Shown: piece by piece, positions 7,939 through 16,943 of the stretch
Layout: every line of letters starts with the position of its first letter
Position numbering within the stretch: the stretch's first letter is position 1
NCBI GenBank assembly: GCA_031316155.1
Contig: JALDRB010000006.1
Coordinates: forward strand, 62,001 to 126,000
Reading direction: 5' to 3'
DNA from: Candidatus Scalindua sp.
GTDB lineage: Bacteria; Planctomycetota; Brocadiia; Brocadiales; Scalinduaceae
Length of the DNA: 64,000 nt
Notes under the pieces: model-generated
The model's database searches: none
Told to the model about the DNA's origin: nothing
What the model saw: only the letters and a program-made list of their open reading frames with translations
Program-made: the position numbers and the translations under genes

Positions 7939-8244
7939 ATGAAAGTAATTCTTATTGCAATAGTATCTGGTATAGCAAGTGGTGTATTGTCATCTTACTT
8001 GATGGGAAATGGATTAAGAGAAAATGCTATGTTAAATGAGGCGGGGATAATTAATGCGAGTACAGGTTTTTCTCTTACAGACAGGAACGGTAGATTTCGA
8101 GCAAAACTTAGGTTATCTGGTGACGACGACCCAATTTTAGAAATAATAGATAAACAAGGGCAGGTTCGTATAGGCCTTGATTTAAGTAACGATCAAACAT
8201 TTCTTAGTGTTTATGATGAAAATGGTGTATCTCAAGACTTATAG
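7939..8244 (+). CDS. Small membrane-anchored hypothetical protein
   Basis: A 101-residue protein with a hydrophobic N-terminal anchor (residues 2-22, small residues and Gly-rich). It is followed by a soluble part with two loose repeats of the type G-x-F-R-A-K-L...D-D-P-I-L-E-I-I-D-K-x-G-Q-V-R-I-G-L-D-L...F-L-S-V-Y-D-E-N-G-V. Such strand-turn repeats suggest a small beta-rich extracytoplasmic domain. The protein stops just as a third repeat would begin, so it may be shortened. AGGGGATATGATATT precedes the ATG. Function unknown. Confidence 0.6.
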   Translation: MKVILIAIVSGIASGVLSSYLMGNGLRENAMLNEAGIINASTGFSLTDRNGRFRAKLRLSGDDDPILEIIDKQGQVRIGLDLSNDQTFLSVYDENGVSQDL

Positions 8245-8709
8245 CTAAATCGGGGGACATCATACCTATTTATTTAGCATACGAGAATACAAAAGCTAAA
8301 ATTCTACTTATGCCAAGAATCACGCGAGTAACTGAACCAAGTGTTGCCACACCATATAACCCAAAGGGGAAACCGCTTGCAAAAGACTTTTCTGCCACCA
8401 ATATATAAAAAGGTTTACGTCTTTTATCTGTCTCTGTTTTTTAGATGGTATACATATTGTAAATTTTGAAATATTTACTCCCTCCTAGCGTATTCCATCT
8501 CACATGCTTTCCAGACCAGGGTGTTTGGATGGGTTATTCCATAGCGACCTTTTCACTGCGAATTATATTGCAAAACAAACCCACGCATTTATAATGACAA
8601 ACAATAAACAGCTGTTACAAATCACTTTTATTACTGTTTGATTATCTTCAAAAATAATACACAGTTTTTAGAAACGTTGTTGATTGTAGCAATATTCCTG
8701 GAGAACCAT
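8245..8709. other. Gene-poor spacer before the HEPN gene
   Basis: I see no convincing gene, repeat or terminator here. A short frame beginning MPRITRV at 8311 resembles the first residues of a REP-associated transposase but diverges at once. Confidence 0.4.
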
Positions 8710-9099
8710 TTGGATAAGAAAGAGGCAGTTTCATTCTGGATTGAATCATCTGAGGATGATTGGAAGGTCTCAAACCATCTCTTCGAAAAAGGAGACTATT
8801 CTTATTCACTGTTTTTTGGGCATTTGACTATTGAGAAGATACTAAAGGCTATCTATGTTGATAAAACAGGAGAGACGCCTCCTTATACCCACAGACTTGT
8901 ATATCTATCAGAAAAAGTAGCCCTCAAGTTGACAGATGAACAATTGGAGCTTCTTGAGGTAATTACAGACTTCAATATGGAAGCAAGATATCCCGATGAG
9001 AAGCTCTCTTTCAAGAAAAAATGCACCAAGAGTTTCACCGAATTGTATCTTGTTAAGATTAAGGAGATGAAAGAATGGTTGTCATTGAAGATTCAATAA
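8710..9099 (+). CDS. HEPN-domain protein (probable toxin of a HEPN/MNT pair)
   Basis: A 129-residue all-helical HEPN protein from the TTG at 8710, which has GGAG 9 bases upstream. A longer frame reaches back to 8638 but adds a non-homologous hydrophobic stretch. Family features are W-I-E-S-S-E-D-D-W-K-V-S, S-L-F-F-G-H-L-T-I-E-K-I-L-K-A and T-H-R-L-V-Y-L near the middle. The partner MNT nucleotidyltransferase overlaps its 3' end by 25 bases. In characterised pairs the HEPN protein is an RNase that is silenced when the MNT partner AMPylates it. The R-x4-6-H RNase motif is not clear here, so the activity is uncertain. Confidence 0.75.
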   Translation: MDKKEAVSFWIESSEDDWKVSNHLFEKGDYSYSLFFGHLTIEKILKAIYVDKTGETPPYTHRLVYLSEKVALKLTDEQLELLEVITDFNMEARYPDEKLSFKKKCTKSFTELYLVKIKEMKEWLSLKIQ

Positions 9100-9392
9100 T
9101 AAAAATAATTAAAAGGTATATTGAGGAATTGGAAAACAATGGTATTAAGATAAGTGGGGCTGTAGTCTTTGGCTCTTACGCAAAGGGTGTAGTACATGAC
9201 GATAGTGATATTGATGTAGCTCTCATTTCAGAAGCCTTCACAGGAAACAGATATGATGATCGAAGAAAGGTTGTACCGCTCAGGAGACAAATAGATAGCA
9301 GAATAGAACCAATCCCATTCAGGCCTGAAGACTTTAACGAGGGAAGCATGCTGGTTGATGAGATAAAGAACACGGGGAAGAAGATATTGTAA
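9075..9392 (+). CDS. MNT-domain nucleotidyltransferase (probable antitoxin)
   Basis: A 105-residue minimal nucleotidyltransferase. The polymerase-beta-type active site is intact: VVFGSYAKG, then D-D-S-D-I-D-V-A-L, and a third carboxylate in S-R-I-E-P-I-P-F. The KVVPLRRQID segment and closing helix match the family. It partners the overlapping HEPN gene. The 25-base overlap argues for coupled translation and one transcript. By analogy with MntA it would transfer AMP to the HEPN toxin. No sign of damage. Confidence 0.85.
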   Translation: MVVIEDSIIKIIKRYIEELENNGIKISGAVVFGSYAKGVVHDDSDIDVALISEAFTGNRYDDRRKVVPLRRQIDSRIEPIPFRPEDFNEGSMLVDEIKNTGKKIL

Positions 9393-9420
9393 CGCATGAT
9401 GGTACACTGTATTCTTGCTT

Positions 9421-9600
9421 ATGCCAAGGAAACCAAGAATTGAGTATGAGGGAGCGGTCTATCATGTAATGAGTCGGGGTAACAGACAGTAGGAGATTTA
9501 CGGGGATAATACTGACCATGGCGGTTCCTTGATACCTTAACGGAAGTGTGTGCAAGAACCGGTTGGATTGTTCATGCTTATGTACACATGTATTCTGTGG
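9421..9600 (+). pseudogene. Remnant of a REP-associated tyrosine transposase (RAYT)
   Basis: Translation from the ATG at 9421 gives MPRKPRIEYEGAVYHVMSRG and then NRQ-stop, an excellent match to the start of RAYT/IS200-like transposases. After a TAG at 9487 and frame changes, recognisable pieces continue: FLDTLTEVCARTGWIVHAYV, where active members have ...HAYVLMSNHYH with the HuH metal-binding histidines. Here that region is garbled and the rest is missing. The enzyme family mobilises or maintains short palindromic repeats, which are abundant in this window. Confidence 0.75.
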
Positions 9601-9767
9601 TCATCCCAGCAACATACCACGTTGTATTAGTGCAGTTAAAGACAAAAAGAATAAAATTCTTAACCGATTAGTTAAGAGGTTGCTTAAATGCGAGGACTGA
9701 CTTTTTAGACTGCTTTAGGCCCCTTAGACAGGGTTTCCGTGCATGCACTAAGCAATCTCATCCTTCC

Positions 9768-9791
9768 ATCATATTCAATATTGAATATGAT
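9768..9791. repeat. Perfect 24-bp AT-rich palindrome
   Basis: ATCATATTCAAT followed immediately by its exact reverse complement, with no spacer. It could be an operator for a dimeric regulator or the end of a small element. No adjacent gene is intact. Confidence 0.5.
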
Positions 9792-10474
9792 CATTTCCAA
9801 AAAGCGTAGTTGAATATGTGGGAGATACCAGGCACGTTCCATACGAGTATCAGTTACACTATGGGAATTAAGCACTCTATAAACACATAACCACACTGGT
9901 CGTTTGGACTCTCTCAAATAGAAATGAATCAGTAAGGCGGTTGGAGTTACTCTTCGGAATATAGTAGTTTATTCATGTATGTATCTAAAATTAATAATAA
10001 TCGGTCTTGACAAACCCTTTCACTTTACTATAAATAGCGAAACCGATAAAGATAATCAGAATACCCCGGGTAGTATCCATGAGATTTTGAAGATTTGTAG
10101 CAGTTCACGTGGTTCTGTACTAGTGGAAGACAACCCCCTGTTTCCCCTTTTTTAAAGTGAACAAACTGGCAGTTGAACGCGGAATAAACTTTGTCAATCT
10201 TTCGAAGGGGTAAGCTGCTGTTCATGTAATTCTTTTGCACAGCTTGGCACCCTAATTCATAATTACGGTGATGTATTAATGATGTCTTTATATAAGGAAA
10301 GCAGGAAAACAGGAAGAGAGAAAATAAAAGGTAATAACTCGGAGATTTGTTAAACTTTGAAATGGTTACCATAGCTGCTAAAAGGATAGTTTATGATTAA
10401 AGGAATTGGGAATTGGCAACTCCTACCCTGAACGAGCCAGAACCAAAAAGGAGGTTAATAAATTACCTGTCTGC

Positions 10475-10506
10475 GCCTGCCTATGGTGCGATGCACACAG
10501 GCAGGC
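10475..10506. repeat. GC-rich mini-hairpin
   Basis: GCCTGCCT and AGGCAGGC arms around TGTGCGATGCAC-like sequence. Closely related palindromes sit at 25972-25998 (inside a family C repeat) and at 48137-48175. Confidence 0.55.
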
Positions 10507-10552
10507 AAATCTCAATTTACAAAGCCCAAACAAATTTCAAATTAAAATGTTT

Positions 10553-10580
10553 CCGCCTGAACGAGTCATTCGGGCAGGCG
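10553..10580. repeat. GC-rich mini-hairpin, CCCGAATGA type
   Basis: CCGCCTGAACGAGTC and its imperfect complement ATTCGGGCAGGCG. Read on the other strand it aligns over its whole length with the 28-bp insert in repeat B5 (55680-55707). Confidence 0.55.
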
Positions 10581-10742
10581 AATTATCAAACCAGTTTGTT
10601 TAAAATATTTCTGTTAAGAGACCACTCTCCTGATTTCCTGGCTTCCTCATAGAATAAAATACGTAACCATATTTACGAAATGGAGTACTTTGGATTAATG
10701 CATAATTTAATCATCTATTTTTTCTGCGGATAATTTTTTGAA

Positions 10743-12227
10743 TTGAGCCAGATAAAAAAACTTGCGTCACAAACTGCCATATATGGCTTGAGTACCATAC
10801 TTGGTCGTTTACTTAACTACCTTCTCGTTCCTCTGCACACAAGAGTTTTCGGCACTGCTGATTATGGTGTGGTGAGTGAATTGTATGCCTATGTATCGTT
10901 TTTTATTGTGGTGCTCACCTACGGAATGGAAACTGCATTTTTCCGTTTCTCACAGGAGGAAGAAAAAAAAGACAGGGTATTTCCAACGGCATTTGTATCC
11001 ATTGGTATTTCGTCAATCTTTTTTATGTTCTGTATGGGGGCGTTTGCACAACCGATTGCAAATGCTATTCGTTATCCGAATCATTCGGAATACATCACTA
11101 TTTTCTCCCTGATCCTGGGTCTTGATGCAATAGCAAGTATTCCTTTTGCATTGCTCCGCCAACAAAACCGTCCGGTAAAATTTGCCATCATAAAAAACAT
11201 CAGCATACTTATCAATATTTTACTTAACGTATATTTTTTGCTGTTGTGCCCGTTCATGCAAAGTGAGTCAAATATTTCTTTGCCATTTTATGATGCAACC
11301 ATTGGTGTGGGGTATGTTTTTATTTCAAATCTTGTGGCGAGCATCATCACGCTTCCCTTATTGTGCAAAGAAATTTTATGTATCAAAAAAGGTTTTGATA
11401 TTGCACTTTGGAGAAAAATGATCGCTTACGGATTGCCATTATTAATTGTGGGTCTGGGTGGAATGGTAAATGAAACACTCGATCGGGCAATTATGAAACA
11501 TTTAATTCCGGCAGGTGATGGAGCAATGAGCCAGCTTGGAATTTACGGCGCAAATTACAAGCTTTCAATCTTGATGAGTTTATTCGTTCAGGCATTTCGT
11601 TTTGCCGCGGAGCCATTCTTTTTTTCTCACGCAAAAACAACAGATAAAAAAATCATTTACTCGCAGGTAATGGATTATTTTGTAATCGTATGTTTGGGAA
11701 TATTTTTGCTCATAACATTATACATTGATCTCTTCAAATATTTTATTGGCGAGCAATTTTATGAGGGTTTAAAAGTTGTTCCGATATTGTTACTCGCCAA
11801 TTTGTGTCTTGGCGTTTATTATAATCTTTCCATCTGGTACAAACTCTCAGATCAAACCAATAAAGGTGCAATGATATCATTGATTGGCGCAGGTATTACG
11901 ATTGGTTTAAATATCTGGTGGATTCCTGTTTTCGGGTATGTTGGTTCTGCATGGGCAACATTTATCTGTTATTTTAGCATGATGCTGATTTGCTATTTTA
12001 TGGGAATAAAATATTACCCGATACCGTATCATGGTAAGCGTTTGTTAAGTTTTGCAGGAATGGCATTAATTTTGTTTTTTGCCGGATGGTATTGCAGGAA
12101 TTATTATTTTGCAGGTAACCACAGTATTAATTTCATCATAAGCTCCGTTCTGTTCCTGATTTTCATCATAGCTGTTTACCTGCTTGTTAAAAAAGATAAA
12201 ATGCTAACTTCGCAAATTGGACAGTAA
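10743..12227 (+). CDS. Wzx-like polysaccharide/lipid-linked oligosaccharide flippase
   Basis: A 494-residue polytopic protein of the MATE-like polysaccharide transporter family with about 14 hydrophobic segments. It would flip undecaprenyl-linked oligosaccharides across the inner membrane. The N-terminus LASQTAIYGLSTILGRLLNY with LLVPLHTRVF and DYGVVSELYAYVSF is characteristic. The start is the TTG at 10743: a TAA lies 12 bases upstream in frame and no ATG precedes the conserved region. No good Shine-Dalgarno sequence is visible. No glycosyltransferase or polymerase is adjacent, so its glycan is unknown. This N-terminal style is one I associate with Bacteroidota flippases, which hints at transfer, but I cannot test that here. 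Confidence 0.85.
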   Translation: MSQIKKLASQTAIYGLSTILGRLLNYLLVPLHTRVFGTADYGVVSELYAYVSFFIVVLTYGMETAFFRFSQEEEKKDRVFPTAFVSIGISSIFFMFCMGAFAQPIANAIRYPNHSEYITIFSLILGLDAIASIPFALLRQQNRPVKFAIIKNISILINILLNVYFLLLCPFMQSESNISLPFYDATIGVGYVFISNLVASIITLPLLCKEILCIKKGFDIALWRKMIAYGLPLLIVGLGGMVNETLDRAIMKHLIPAGDGAMSQLGIYGANYKLSILMSLFVQAFRFAAEPFFFSHAKTTDKKIIYSQVMDYFVIVCLGIFLLITLYIDLFKYFIGEQFYEGLKVVPILLLANLCLGVYYNLSIWYKLSDQTNKGAMISLIGAGITIGLNIWWIPVFGYVGSAWATFICYFSMMLICYFMGIKYYPIPYHGKRLLSFAGMALILFFAGWYCRNYYFAGNHSINFIISSVLFLIFIIAVYLLVKKDKMLTSQIGQ

Positions 12228-12388
12228 CGGATGCAACTAACAGGTCGCCCTCTATAAGTGCAATTTGTAGAATTAAGTAAAGTATCCCCGGAATTCCTAT
12301 TCTCTATCATAGTAAACTATTACGATCACTTTAAAGGCAAAGAGATAACAAATAGTGAATGGTTAATTTTCGGTGTTTATATGTGCCC

Positions 12389-12419
12389 ACCCTATTAGAT
12401 AGTGAATGTCTAACAGGGT
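12389..12419. repeat. Hairpin with arms ACCCTATTAGA / TCTAACAGGGT
   Basis: Eleven-base arms with one G-T type mismatch around a 9-base loop. The same arm sequence, more widely spaced, recurs at 48574-48633, so this is a dispersed palindrome rather than a unique terminator. Confidence 0.5.
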
Positions 12420-12483
12420 AAATCCGTGGTAAAGTCTCATAATTCCCTATATTTCTGAATATACTGATAGTGCACTTAAGATT

Positions 12484-14010
12484 ATGGTTTTTGTAATATT
12501 TCGTGATGTTTTGTTCGGCAGATGGGCTGGCATGGTGATAACTCTCTGCAGTTTTTTGCTAGTCTTAGTGGCAACACTTAATCCTTACAATTTCAACTTT
12601 ACTGAAACGGTTGGCAATGCTGAACATTGTTTTATCATTTTAGGACCAGGAAAGTATGACACCCGGGATATAATACAAAACATTTTGCTATTTCTACCAT
12701 TAGGCTTCAGTCTCACTGTTTATCTAACACAGACGATGAGATTAGGGACGATAACTTCTCTCTCTGTAACAATATTCATCTGTTTCGGAGTATCTTATAT
12801 TGTTGAAGTATTACAAATGTTTCTGCCATCAAGGTTCCCCTCCTTGAGCGACGTTCTGTCGAATTGCACAGGTGGCATACTCGGTTTTCTCTGTTTTTTT
12901 TTATGGAGCATTAAATTTAAAATCATAGATCACAACTCAGATTCTATGAAAAAAAAATTACCTGTAATTATCTTAGGATTTTCAATGTTTACTTTTCTCA
13001 TATCAATTTCTTTACAATGGGAATCAAGTCTTAATAATTGGAATAGAAATTTCCCGCTTCTTCTTGGCAATGAACGTACTGGAAATCGGCCATGGCAAGG
13101 ATATGTATCTGAATTGTTCATTGCTGATAAGGCCATATCAGAAACTGAGGTGGAACAAGTTTTTTTTAAAAATAATACATTTGATATAATCGGGGAATCT
13201 TTAATTGCTTCATACCAATTTTCGGGTACAGAGAGCTATCATGATGAAATGGAGAATTCACCTGATTTGGTCTGGAGGGGAGAACCTCAGGATATACAAC
13301 AACGCGATGGTGTTCTTCTCGGTCATAATAATTGGTTAGAAACAGAAGCGCCTGCAGAATATTTGACCCGGAGGATAGTTGCAACCTCACAATTCACTAT
13401 AGGAACTGTTGTGGCAACCGGCGATACAATTCAGGCAGGACCCGCTCGAATTATCTCACTTTCGGAAGATATCAGTCATCGTAATTTTACCCTTGGACAG
13501 AGTGGGAGTGACTTGATCTTCAGGCTTCGCACTCCCTTTAGCGAAGAAAATGGAGCAAAACTCAGTTTAATAGTACCCGATATATTTTCAACTATAAATC
13601 CACATAATCTGATCATTACCTATGATGGGTTGACTCTCCTTCTCTATGTGGATGGGAAACTTAGTTCTTACTCACTGGAATTAAACCCGGGAACAATTCT
13701 TTTTAGTTCTCTATTTCGTCAAATTACCTATTGTGTGACAGGTTTCAAGGCTATACACTATGTTTACTACGCTCTTATTTTTGTACCTTTGGGAATTCTG
13801 ATGGCACTCGCAGTCAAAAAAATAAGGAAACAATCTCTTATCCAGATTATAACAATCAGTATCAGCGTCTTATTGCCTTCTATAATATTTGAAGGAGTTT
13901 TAGTAAGCGTCAGTGGTAGAGCTGTAAGAGTGGAAAATCTGCTTACTAGCATGATATTTACAATAATTCCTATGGTATTTTTGAGGTATATTATTCCCAG
14001 AATTCTTTGA
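12484..14010 (+). CDS. VanZ-like membrane protein with an inserted LamG/concanavalin-like domain
   Basis: A 508-residue protein in three parts. Residues 1-145 are VanZ-like: several membrane spans, D-x-x-x-N-I-L-L-F-L-P-L-G-F and the VEVLQMFLPSRFPSLSDVLSNCTGGILG signature. Residues 180-420 are a soluble domain with WQGYVSELFIADKAISETEVEQV and YDGLTLLLYVDGKLSSY, typical of LamG/concanavalin A-like lectin folds that bind sugars. Two further spans follow to the C-terminus (YYALIFVPLGILMAL and beyond), with a second VanZ-like half. The role is unknown; an envelope function is likely. The neighbouring flippase fits a surface-polysaccharide context. Confidence 0.7.
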   Translation: MVFVIFRDVLFGRWAGMVITLCSFLLVLVATLNPYNFNFTETVGNAEHCFIILGPGKYDTRDIIQNILLFLPLGFSLTVYLTQTMRLGTITSLSVTIFICFGVSYIVEVLQMFLPSRFPSLSDVLSNCTGGILGFLCFFLWSIKFKIIDHNSDSMKKKLPVIILGFSMFTFLISISLQWESSLNNWNRNFPLLLGNERTGNRPWQGYVSELFIADKAISETEVEQVFFKNNTFDIIGESLIASYQFSGTESYHDEMENSPDLVWRGEPQDIQQRDGVLLGHNNWLETEAPAEYLTRRIVATSQFTIGTVVATGDTIQAGPARIISLSEDISHRNFTLGQSGSDLIFRLRTPFSEENGAKLSLIVPDIFSTINPHNLIITYDGLTLLLYVDGKLSSYSLELNPGTILFSSLFRQITYCVTGFKAIHYVYYALIFVPLGILMALAVKKIRKQSLIQIITISISVLLPSIIFEGVLVSVSGRAVRVENLLTSMIFTIIPMVFLRYIIPRIL

Positions 14011-14086
14011 AACTCTATAAGTTAGGTTTAATGTCTTCTTGGCATATTTAGGTTCATTATGACAACACTTTTGAAATGCTAACAAA

Positions 14087-14225
14087 TATACTCATCTTAT
14101 AATGGTTTTCGGATAAAATCCGAGAAAAAACGGAGCGAGTAAAGTCCTCGGCGCTTTTTGTCCGAGGATACCTTCACCAAGATTTGGTTTTCAGTAAAAC
14201 CGAAAACCAAATCGGTTTTAGTATA
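14087..14225 (+). repeat. MITE-like repeat, family C, copy C1
   Basis: 139 bp running from TATACT to AGTATA. The full-length copies C2 (39226-39364, reversed) and C3 (41581-41774, with an insert) share the same ends, and C4 (25947-26018) is truncated. Internal hairpins are TTTCGGATAAAATCCGA and GGTTTTCAGTAAAACC. The ends read as TA plus TACT/AGTA, as expected for an element that duplicates a TA target. No coding frame. Confidence 0.75.
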
Positions 14226-14310
14226 AATTTGCAGAACTACAGAACGCATAAATGCTTTGTCGGGTTATAAAAATTAAGGAGTTTAACTAACTATTTCATG
14301 GAGGATGATT

Positions 14311-15435
14311 ATGCCATCAAAAGAGGAAATTAAAAAAATCGTTACGGATAGCTTGAATGAGTTTATAGAGAACAAGGGACCTGTAAGAAAAATTTTATTT
14401 ATGGAAATGTTAAAAACATTTCTGACTCCTTTTGTTATTACCGTTGTAAGTCTGGTAATTACTTATTTAATAAATCTAAACCAGTCTGAAAATGCTAAAG
14501 AAATTGCTAATGCACAAATCCAAAGCGCCGGTAAAATTGCTGAGGCTCAAATGAAACACTCTATATCAGTTGCAAGATCAGAGATAGAAGTGCAGCGTAT
14601 TGAGCAAATTCGATCAATATACAATGAAATTATTAAAGAGAAAAAGGCGGAGGAGAAAAATATAAATTTAATGCCTGCAATTGAATCGTTAACCGTTTAT
14701 AAAGAAACTGCGCTTCCCTTTCTTGTCAGAATAAGAGATCATTTTAAAAAAATGAATACCGGTACTTCAGCAATAGAAGACTTAGTTACGTGTGCACAGA
14801 ATACTATTAAGAAAATACTGGAGGGTGAACAACTGGATTTTAAGGGGATGGATTTTAGTGCCGCTCCCGGTACTGTCAGGAATTTACGCTTTGCTAATTT
14901 TGAAAATTATAATTTACATAAGGCGAAATTTAATAATTGCAACCTGTATAGCGCAAACTTGAAAAACAGCACATTGATCGATGCCGAATTTATTACATGC
15001 GATTTATATAATACAGATTTTTCTAACGCCAATTTGGCAGGGGTAAATTTTAATAAAGCTAACGTAAGAAAAGCTGTTTTTTTAGAAAGTAAACTTGATG
15101 GAGCGAGAAATTTAGAAAATACTGAAAATCTGGAAGACGCTATTTTCTCCTTAAGCGCTTTATCGAAGGATTATGAAGACGCCAAAATGGATCCCTTTGC
15201 TAACGTTAAGAATACCGTTAAACTTGATATACTTGCAAAATATTATTTAAAAGAACTGGAAGAGAAGGGCAAAGATCATAGACTTGTGAAAAACTTAATT
15301 AAGAAATTAGAAAATGAAAAAAAGTATGATAATAAAAGTGAGTTACAGGAAGAGGAAAAAGGGGACAGAGTTATTACAAGTTATGAACAATTAATAAGTT
15401 ACCTGAAAGAACGTGAAAATTTACTTAAAAAATGA
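14311..15435 (+). CDS. Membrane-anchored pentapeptide-repeat protein
   Basis: A 374-residue protein from the ATG at 14311, which has GGAGG 7 bases upstream (an ATG at 14305 overlaps that site's downstream edge and is less likely). An N-terminal amphipathic region is followed by one membrane span (FLTPFVITVVSLVITYLINL), then a long coiled coil (ENAKEIANAQIQSAGKIAEA onward, about residues 60-120). A right-handed pentapeptide-repeat helix runs from about residue 185 to 275, with A-x-F/L-x-x pentads such as ANFEN, AKFNN, ANLKN, ADFSN-like units. The C-terminus is Lys/Glu-rich and helical. Such proteins usually act by binding partners. The binding partner here is unknown. Confidence 0.8.
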   Translation: MPSKEEIKKIVTDSLNEFIENKGPVRKILFMEMLKTFLTPFVITVVSLVITYLINLNQSENAKEIANAQIQSAGKIAEAQMKHSISVARSEIEVQRIEQIRSIYNEIIKEKKAEEKNINLMPAIESLTVYKETALPFLVRIRDHFKKMNTGTSAIEDLVTCAQNTIKKILEGEQLDFKGMDFSAAPGTVRNLRFANFENYNLHKAKFNNCNLYSANLKNSTLIDAEFITCDLYNTDFSNANLAGVNFNKANVRKAVFLESKLDGARNLENTENLEDAIFSLSALSKDYEDAKMDPFANVKNTVKLDILAKYYLKELEEKGKDHRLVKNLIKKLENEKKYDNKSELQEEEKGDRVITSYEQLISYLKERENLLKK

Positions 15436-15644
15436 CGAACATTTAATCTGAGCTTAAATTCGGGCTGAATATTATCTAATATTTACTTTTCATGACCTGG
15501 TCTGTCATCTCTCATTTTCAGGTTAAGGTATCTTGTGCACCAGGATTTTCATTTAAGATATTTTATACACTCCTCCTTTCCGGGTAAAACGATAGAAAAT
15601 TTTCTTTAAATTCAGTCTCTGCTTCTTAACGGGGAACAGTATAC

Positions 15645-16826
15645 ATGTTAACGTTTTATCGAATTCTATTAAAAAAAACAAAAACATTCTCTGTTAACAG
15701 AATACTCCCATTTCCTTCATCCAATTTAATTTTCTTAAATATGGCTTACCTGGCTACCTTTGCAGGGTACAACGTTTGGCGTTCCACATTTCATAATTAC
15801 GCTATAGACAAATTTCAGATTGATCCGCAACAGCTAGGTATTATTTTTTCATTGGCATCGATACCTGGAGTATTGGCCTTTTGCAACGGATTTATTGCTC
15901 ATAAAATGAGGTTGTACTTTTTTTTGCCTCTTTCCTGTATATCCGTGGGTATTGGTCTTATATGGATAGGTGTAACACCCACCTGGCATTACTTGTTGCC
16001 TGCGGTTATCCTGATAACTTTCGGATTCACGAGTTTTTACACGATTGTAAACAGTATTCGCCTCCTTGAAAGCAATCCGGAGGAGGTGACTCTGTCACTG
16101 GGCTGTCTTAAAAGCCTTGGCCCATTTTCCAGTATAGGAGCGGCTTTACTTGTTCTTTATTTTTTAAAGCCATTGGGTTTTAATTTATTTTTTATATTAG
16201 CCGGCATAGGAGTAATTATTTTCGGAGTGCTTGCGGTAATTAGTATCTGGAATAAAGAATACTCAGTAATTCATAGTGATTTACGTTTAACGATAAATTT
16301 ATGGCCTTACTATGTGCTCAATTTTATGGCAGGTGGCAGAAGCGCCATTTTCAAAACATTTGTACTTTATTTTCTGATACATGAATACCATTTTAAAATA
16401 ACTGGCACGGCTTTAATTGTCTTAGTCAGTAATTTCCTTGGTGCTTTTGGTTATCTTCTAATTGGTTATCTTGGCAAGCGGTATGATAAAAGGAATTTAC
16501 TAACTATCATGTATAGTGGGGTCGCTTTAATTTTTTTCTGTTTCTGTTTTGTTAAATCTGTATTTCTCCTTTCAATGCTTTTTTTTCTAGATTCTGTCTT
16601 GTTTAGTACTTCAGTAATTACGGAAGGCCACTTGAAAAAAAAATCTCCACCCCAGGATTTAATTGGAGATATTGCTACCGGTTTGACATTATTCTCTATA
16701 GCTGAAGTGTTAACACCATTATTAGGATCAATGCTTTGGGAATTGCTGAGTTTCAAAGCTACTTTTATGTTGGGAAGCATTCTGGCATGCATATCAATTT
16801 TGGTTAGCAGAAAGCTTAATGATTGA
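15645..16826 (+). CDS. Major facilitator superfamily transporter
   Basis: A 393-residue protein with about 12 membrane spans in two halves. Residues 30-210 and 220-390 each carry six, and each half has a basic cytoplasmic loop after its second or third span (AHKMR; GKRYDKRN, the latter at the usual MFS motif A position). GGGGA lies 10 bases before the ATG. The substrate cannot be told: there is no diagnostic motif and the neighbours (pentapeptide-repeat protein, uup) are not informative. Confidence 0.8.
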   Translation: MLTFYRILLKKTKTFSVNRILPFPSSNLIFLNMAYLATFAGYNVWRSTFHNYAIDKFQIDPQQLGIIFSLASIPGVLAFCNGFIAHKMRLYFFLPLSCISVGIGLIWIGVTPTWHYLLPAVILITFGFTSFYTIVNSIRLLESNPEEVTLSLGCLKSLGPFSSIGAALLVLYFLKPLGFNLFFILAGIGVIIFGVLAVISIWNKEYSVIHSDLRLTINLWPYYVLNFMAGGRSAIFKTFVLYFLIHEYHFKITGTALIVLVSNFLGAFGYLLIGYLGKRYDKRNLLTIMYSGVALIFFCFCFVKSVFLLSMLFFLDSVLFSTSVITEGHLKKKSPPQDLIGDIATGLTLFSIAEVLTPLLGSMLWELLSFKATFMLGSILACISILVSRKLND

Positions 16827-16943
16827 TACCTTTATCTGAATAGTCAAAAAGAAGCGCTATAAATCTGAAAAAAAGTTGAAGTCTTATAGCTTTGTGGTTT
16901 AATGTTCATATCGGTATAAATTTCGTTTTACTGGAGAATAGTA

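Larger units (their letters stand above)
9601..10742. other. Long gene-free spacer with palindromes
   Basis: About 1.1 kb without a convincing gene. It holds the second copy of the 7588 repeat (9729-9780), a perfect 24-bp palindrome (9768-9791) and two GC-rich mini-hairpins (10475-10506, 10553-10580). Open frames on both strands overlap these palindromes and look accidental. Confidence 0.55.

Noticed and set aside
8311..8408. Short frame starting MPRITRVTEPS, resembling the first residues of a transposase
   Set aside because: Only the first 7-8 residues resemble the RAYT start; the continuation has no similarity and ends after about 32 codons.
10028..10372. 114-codon minus-strand frame in the long spacer
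   Set aside because: Composition is not protein-like, there is no ribosome site, and it is surrounded by palindromes and other accidental frames.
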